8,200 nucleotides of DNA from Minisyncoccota bacterium (GTDB lineage: Bacteria; Patescibacteriota; Minisyncoccia; Phycocordibacterales; CAIJYI01), in assembly GCA_023229825.1 (NCBI GenBank), contig JALNYN010000040.1, forward strand, positions 1-8,200. The letters run 5' to 3'. Of the stretch, positions 6,254-8,200 are shown one piece after another; position 1 is the stretch's first letter, and every line of letters starts with the position of its first letter. The translations under genes were made by a program, and so were the position numbers. Under the pieces are notes generated by a model that saw only the letters and a program-made list of their open reading frames with translations, did not search any database and was not told where the DNA came from.

Positions 6254-6280
6254 GCACCGCTCAACAGCGGTGCTTTTTTT
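6254..6280 (+). terminator. Intrinsic terminator 1 after the GH5 gene
   Basis: GCACCGCT (6254-6261) pairs with AGCGGTGC (6266-6273) around CAAC, followed by seven T. It starts 11 nt after the TGA. Confidence 0.95.
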
Positions 6281-6299
6281 GGGTGACAGCCCAATTTTT
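6279..6299 (+). terminator. Intrinsic terminator 2 after the GH5 gene
   Basis: TTGGG (6279-6283) pairs with CCCAA (6290-6294) around TGACAG, followed by five T. It directly overlaps the T-run of the first terminator, making a tandem stop. Confidence 0.65.
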
Positions 6300-6322
6300 C
6301 CTTCGGTCCCCTTTTCTCTTTT

Positions 6323-6337
6323 CAAAAACGCGTCAAC
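6323..6337. repeat. 15-nt repeat, copy 1 (partner at 7319-7333)
   Basis: CAAAAACGCGTCAAC occurs here and at 7319-7333 without mismatch. At 7319 it supplies the TTGACG -35 box of the coiled-coil gene on the minus strand. Here no -10 box follows at the right distance. Confidence 0.75.
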
Positions 6338-6343
6338 ACAAAC

Positions 6344-6371
6344 AAAAAGGACGGGGTTACAAACCCCGTCC
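6344..6371 (-). terminator. Intrinsic terminator of the 104-aa gene, repeat-family copy 1
   Basis: GGACGGGGTT (6349-6358) pairs with AACCCCGTCC (6362-6371) around a 3-nt loop. On the minus strand it is followed by five T and then GTTTG. The same hairpin and flanks recur at 7491-7519. Confidence 0.9.
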
Positions 6372-6421
6372 GGCGATAAAAAGTTTTATGGTATTATTGT
6401 TATTGTTATTGGAGGTCAAAC

Positions 6422-6736
6422 TCAATCATCAGCTGGGTTATACATACCTTTAATACCGAAAGGATCTTCCATAATTTTATCCCATAAAATATCCTCTTCT
6501 GTTTTTTTACTTTCCATTTCAGCTTTCATTTCAGCAACGATTTCGTCAATCAAGTTGCCCAGACCAACCGCCTTTAGACGTCTTATTTCACTTCCGAAGT
6601 CAGCCCCCGGTCTTTCTTTTCCCATATAATATCGCATAGCGTCCCTCATTTGAGGACTTTGACTTCCTTTTAATAGTAAAAGTTCATCTACGATATTCCC
6701 ATTATCCAGTTTTTTCTTAATATCTTTTTTAAGCAC
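6422..6736 (-). CDS. Hypothetical 104-aa charged helical protein
   Basis: I do not recognise this protein. It is predicted soluble and mainly helical: a basic start (LKKDIKKKLDNG), a leucine stretch (IVDELLLLKG), a middle MRDAMRYYMGKERPGADFGSE in two pieces around a loop, a helix GLGNLIDEIVAEMKAEME, and an acidic tail with MEDPFGIKGMYNPADD. The start codon is GTG at 6736, supported by AGAGGA (6744-6749) 7 nt upstream; no in-frame ATG fits better. A near-perfect sigma-70 promoter lies about 60 nt upstream and a strong terminator about 50 nt downstream, so it is a complete single-gene unit. The trailer contains CAATAA three times in a row. Codon use is AT-rich. Confidence as a gene is good because all signals agree; function unknown. 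Confidence 0.75.
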   Translation of the reverse strand: MLKKDIKKKLDNGNIVDELLLLKGSQSPQMRDAMRYYMGKERPGADFGSEIRRLKAVGLGNLIDEIVAEMKAEMESKKTEEDILWDKIMEDPFGIKGMYNPADD

Positions 6737-6743
6737 AACAGCT

Positions 6744-6749
6744 TCCTCT
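6744..6749 (-). promoter_or_regulatory. Shine-Dalgarno deciding the GTG start of the 104-aa gene
   Basis: AGAGGA on the minus strand, 7 nt before GTG at 6736. It is the reason to accept a GTG start here. Confidence 0.6.
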
Positions 6750-6792
6750 TGTTAGTTAAATAGAAAAATCCTTTTACATAATTTCCAAATGT

Positions 6793-6820
6793 ATTATATC
6801 AAAGTAAAAGAAAATGTCAA
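6793..6820 (-). promoter_or_regulatory. Consensus sigma-70 promoter of the 104-aa gene
   Basis: The minus strand has TTGACA (6820-6815), a 16-nt spacer ending TGA, then TATAAT (6798-6793). Both hexamers match the consensus fully and the TGn extension is present. Predicted start near 6786, with a leader of about 50 nt. Confidence 0.9.
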
Positions 6821-6836
6821 TAGCATAAAAACGCGC

Positions 6837-6859
6837 AAAAAAAACCGCAGATCATGCGG
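6837..6859 (-). terminator. Intrinsic terminator behind the coiled-coil gene
   Basis: CCGCA pairs with TGCGG around a 5-nt loop, followed on the minus strand by eight T. It ends the transcript of the gene at 6917-7297. Confidence 0.85.
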
Positions 6860-6906
6860 GTAATTTTGAATGCCTCACAAACCACTTAAGAAATTTACTT
6901 TCTTTT
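6860..6906 (-). repeat. Duplicated micropeptide/terminator block, copy 1 (degenerate small ORF)
   Basis: Positions 6868-6906 match 7811-7849 at 38 of 39 nt. On the minus strand the block would encode KESKFLKWFVRHSKLPA and a TGA, but no start codon is in that frame here. An ATG overlapping the coiled-coil stop (in AATGTTTAA) would read MFKRGKK and could join it only if the A7 run were one base shorter. It is therefore a broken copy, a frameshifted gene or a sequence error in the A-run. Confidence 0.6.
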
Positions 6907-6916
6907 TTTCCCTCGT

Positions 6917-7297
6917 TTAAACATTGCGTTCAAGAACGGAAACACGGCGAGATATATGTATGACCTCGGTTTTGTCGGCTTTGGTTTTTAGGATGTCTTT
7001 TATTTCCGACACATCTGTTTTTAAGATACCAACGTCATCTTTCAGGACGGAAACATCTTCTTTTAGAACTGCGACGTCTTCTGCAAGAAGTCCGATCATT
7101 TCAGTATGCATGTCGAGCTTATCATTCAGTCCGGAAAATTGTTCTCCGATAGCGGAAACTTTGCTTTGAAAATCTTCAGATAATGCACCAACATATCGTG
7201 TCATCTCTTTTTCCGTTTCTTTGTGATAGCTATCAAACAAAGCCCGGATTTCGGGAGTGATTTCCACCACGATTTTTTCTTTCGTTTCTTTCTTCAT
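6917..7297 (-). CDS. Coiled-coil protein of 126 residues, unknown function
   Basis: The soluble, highly charged protein has a predicted helix from about residue 14 to 104. Residues 74-104 hold four clear heptads of the DVxxLKx pattern (DVAVLKE, DVSVLKD, DVGILKT, DVSEIKD), so it should form a parallel coiled coil or bundle. The tail (KADKTEVIHISRRVSVLERNV) is basic. No catalytic or membrane part is seen; it may be an oligomerising scaffold. I chose ATG 7297 (MKKETKEK) over the TTG at 7321, eight codons upstream, because TTG lies in the promoter spacer. TTGACG and TATAAT with a 17-nt spacer put the transcription start at the ATG itself, a leaderless mRNA with no Shine-Dalgarno. It stands between the two copies of the repeated module. 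Confidence 0.8.
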   Translation of the reverse strand: MKKETKEKIVVEITPEIRALFDSYHKETEKEMTRYVGALSEDFQSKVSAIGEQFSGLNDKLDMHTEMIGLLAEDVAVLKEDVSVLKDDVGILKTDVSEIKDILKTKADKTEVIHISRRVSVLERNV

Positions 7298-7303
7298 ACG
7301 TTC

Positions 7304-7332
7304 ATTATATGTTTTTGCCAAAAACGCGTCAA
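7304..7332 (-). promoter_or_regulatory. Promoter of the coiled-coil gene, leaderless
   Basis: The minus strand has TTGACG (7332-7327), a 17-nt spacer, and TATAAT (7309-7304), which ends 6 nt before ATG 7297. The -35 is part of the 15-nt repeat shared with 6323-6337. Confidence 0.85.
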
Positions 7333-7333
7333 C
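7319..7333. repeat. 15-nt repeat, copy 2 (partner at 6323-6337)
   Basis: Exact second copy of CAAAAACGCGTCAAC. It carries the -35 box of the coiled-coil promoter. Confidence 0.75.
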
Positions 7334-7341
7334 GCAGACGA

Positions 7342-7386
7342 AGTATCGGGGGAAAGTATCAGTATCAGGGGACGATCGTAACCGTC
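7342..7386. repeat. Palindromic element, copy C (left half only)
   Basis: The left arm 7342-7369 matches copies A and B, with the AGTATC hexamer three times. The inner stem is GACG (7371-7374) with CGTC (7383-7386) around an 8-nt loop, the same spacing as the full copies. The outer right arm is absent. Relative to AACG/CGTT in A and B, both sides changed together. It starts 9 nt upstream of the coiled-coil promoter -35. Confidence 0.8.
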
Positions 7387-7387
7387 G

Positions 7388-7414
7388 CCGGACGTGGTCT
7401 CTGACCGCGTTCGG
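7388..7414. other. 12-bp hairpin next to element copy C
   Basis: CCGGACGTGGTC pairs with GACCGCGTTCGG around TCT, with two G-T wobble positions in plus-strand RNA. It replaces the place where the right arm of element C would be. The rest of 7415-7490 shows nothing clear. Confidence 0.6.
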
Positions 7415-7490
7415 AACATTGTAGATTACACATTACGCCATTCACAACTCTAAACATTCAAGACATCATAGAATTCTTCTTCACCCAAAC

Positions 7491-7519
7491 AAAAAGGGAC
7501 GGGGTTACAAACCCCGTCC
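7491..7519 (-). terminator. Intrinsic terminator of the 59-aa gene, repeat-family copy 2
   Basis: GGACGGGGTT (7497-7506) pairs with AACCCCGTCC (7510-7519) around a 3-nt loop, with five T following on the minus strand. About 36 nt are shared with the copy at 6344-6371 with a single-base indel. It starts 15 nt after the stop of the 59-aa gene. Confidence 0.9.
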
Positions 7520-7533
7520 GGCGCTAGATTCCT

Positions 7534-7713
7534 TTATTTCGAATCTTCTTTCTTTCCTTCTTGAAATTCCGGTCCTTTAGTCAAATCAGCTAAAAATATG
7601 CTTAAACCTTGCAAAGGAAGTTCTACTTTTGGCATGGCATCCATGTCTTGTTGAACTCGTTTTCCCAATTGTCTTACAATATCAAGTTTTTCGTCTTCAC
7701 TTTTGTCTGTCAT
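7534..7713 (-). CDS. Hypothetical 59-aa acidic protein
   Basis: This short gene starts MTDKSEDEKLDIVRQLGKR and ends EFQEGKKEDSK with TAA at 7534-7536. It is charged and soluble, with a first helix to about residue 26, a central hydrophobic patch (LPLQGLSIFLADL, about 33-45) and a charged tail. I do not recognise a family. The start is supported by GGAG (7721-7724) 7 nt upstream. A sigma-70 promoter 34 nt further up and a strong terminator 15 nt past the stop make it a complete transcription unit. The surrounding module (promoter, terminator repeat, micropeptide block) resembles that of the 104-aa gene, yet the two proteins show no clear similarity by eye. Small adaptor, antitoxin or regulator roles are all possible and untested. 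Confidence 0.7.
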   Translation of the reverse strand: MTDKSEDEKLDIVRQLGKRVQQDMDAMPKVELPLQGLSIFLADLTKGPEFQEGKKEDSK

Positions 7714-7746
7714 TCCATTTCTCCAACTATTGTTGATCCGAAAAAT

Positions 7747-7775
7747 ATGATATCACAAGTATGACTTCAAGTCAA
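7747..7775 (-). promoter_or_regulatory. Sigma-70 promoter of the 59-aa gene
   Basis: The minus strand has TTGACT (7775-7770), a 17-nt spacer ending TGA, and TATCAT (7752-7747). The TGn extension is present. It begins 4 nt after the T-run of the preceding terminator. Confidence 0.85.
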
Positions 7776-7779
7776 CCAC

Positions 7780-7802
7780 AAAAAAACCGCCTCATTGTGC
7801 GG
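7780..7802 (-). terminator. Intrinsic terminator downstream of the 16S region
   Basis: CCGC pairs with GCGG around an 8-nt loop, followed on the minus strand by seven T. It overlaps the end of the 22-codon ORF and lies about 200 nt past the 16S 3' end, so it may end the rRNA transcript. Confidence 0.7.
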
Positions 7803-7860
7803 ATTTTTCTGAATGCTTCACAAACCACTTAAGAAATTTACTTTCTTTTGTTTCACTCAT
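7792..7860 (-). CDS. Putative 22-aa micropeptide (block copy 2)
   Basis: ATG 7860 to TGA 7794-7792 gives MSETKESKFLKWFV, then KHSEKSAQ. The part KESKFLKWFV[K/R]HS is shared with the degenerate copy at 6860-6906, and the one substitution is a conservative Lys/Arg change. The peptide is cationic with three aromatics, so it could form an amphipathic helix. No Shine-Dalgarno is near; a TACGAT box 7 nt upstream would allow a leaderless start but lacks a -35. It may instead be only part of a duplicated terminator region. Positions 7811-7849 are the repeated nucleotides. Confidence 0.4.
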   Translation of the reverse strand: MSETKESKFLKWFVKHSEKSAQ

Positions 7861-7954
7861 TGTCTAGATCGTAATCTCTCTCCCTTGATTAACATGGGGG
7901 TTTCGTTTATGGACTTGAAACCATAGTCCTACTCGCAAAGAGCGAGTTATCGCC

Positions 7955-7995
7955 ATTTCGAATTGTGTTGCTTATAAAACAACGCAATCGCATAA

Positions 7996-8003
<8 letters not shown>
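7955..8003 (-). ncRNA. Imperfect hairpin directly after 16S helix 45 (pre-rRNA trailer or insert)
   Basis: ATTTC (minus strand, 8003-7999) pairs with GAAAT (7959-7955). GATTG pairs with CAATTC with one bulge, and the tip is a 7-bp stem within 7967-7983. The hairpin abuts the GGAACA that corresponds to GGAUCA in other 16S genes, and occupies the place of the anti-Shine-Dalgarno. Confidence 0.5.

Positions 8004-8200
<197 letters not shown>

Noticed and set aside
6390..6413. TTATTG triplet repeat followed by GGAGG as a ribosome site for a plus-strand gene
   Set aside because: No supported plus-strand reading frame starts at a suitable distance; it lies in the trailer of the minus-strand 104-aa gene.
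7298..7321. TTG start extending the coiled-coil protein by eight residues
   Set aside because: The TTG lies in the spacer between -35 and -10 of a strong promoter, so it would not be in the mRNA.
7908..7950. tRNA-like arms on the minus strand: a 5-bp/7-nt anticodon-like arm, a 5-nt variable loop and a T-arm-like hairpin
   Set aside because: The T-loop has 8 nt, position 37 would be T, and neither a D-arm nor a 7-bp acceptor stem can be formed. At most a degenerate remnant.

Overview
This window looks like part of a small bacterial genome from the Candidate Phyla Radiation (Patescibacteria), probably a Parcubacteria-type lineage. The evidence is indirect: a secreted glucosaminidase-like protein and a 65-residue coil-plus-membrane protein of types common there, an unusual P-type ATPase, very short 5' leaders, an atypical 16S rRNA 3' end, and many A/T-rich palindromes between genes. 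TGA is used as a stop codon, so this is not the recoded SR1/Gracilibacteria group. The lineage call is inference and was not tested by search.

Layout. Positions 1-4647 are read on the minus strand: a truncated class I glutamine amidotransferase (peptidase C26/PuuD type), a secreted peptidoglycan hydrolase-like protein, a 65-aa membrane protein, a RdgB/HAM1 NTP pyrophosphatase, and an operon of a YvlD-type four-helix membrane protein followed by a P1B-like cation ATPase. Positions 4777-6242 are read on the plus strand: an unknown 92-aa protein and a GH5 exo-1,3-beta-glucanase-like enzyme, each with its own terminator. From 6422 to the end everything is on the minus strand again: a 104-aa unknown protein, a 126-aa coiled-coil protein, a 59-aa unknown protein, a 22-codon ORF next to a terminator, and the 3' 205 nt or so of a 16S rRNA gene. 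No 23S, 5S or tRNA gene follows the 16S within the window.

The most striking non-coding structure is a 77-nt palindromic element with two full copies (434-510 and 1174-1250) and one half copy (7342-7386). The full copies flank the glucosaminidase-like gene. The inner stem keeps its pairing by a matched A-T to G-C change in the half copy, so it looks like a selected structure. A second structure is a module repeated on either side of the coiled-coil gene: a 15-nt repeat, a GGACGGGGTT terminator, a small gene, a consensus sigma-70 promoter and a micropeptide/terminator block. The small gene inside differs between the two modules.

Expression signals. Several promoters have a -10 box with the extended TGn motif. 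Two genes have the -10 box exactly 6 nt before the ATG, which implies leaderless mRNAs. The 16S gene has an intact helix 45 but no CCUCC anti-Shine-Dalgarno after it, whereas four genes at 4.7-7.7 kb carry good Shine-Dalgarno sequences. The genes do not form one pathway. They touch cell-wall turnover, nucleotide-pool cleaning, ion transport and glucan hydrolysis separately.
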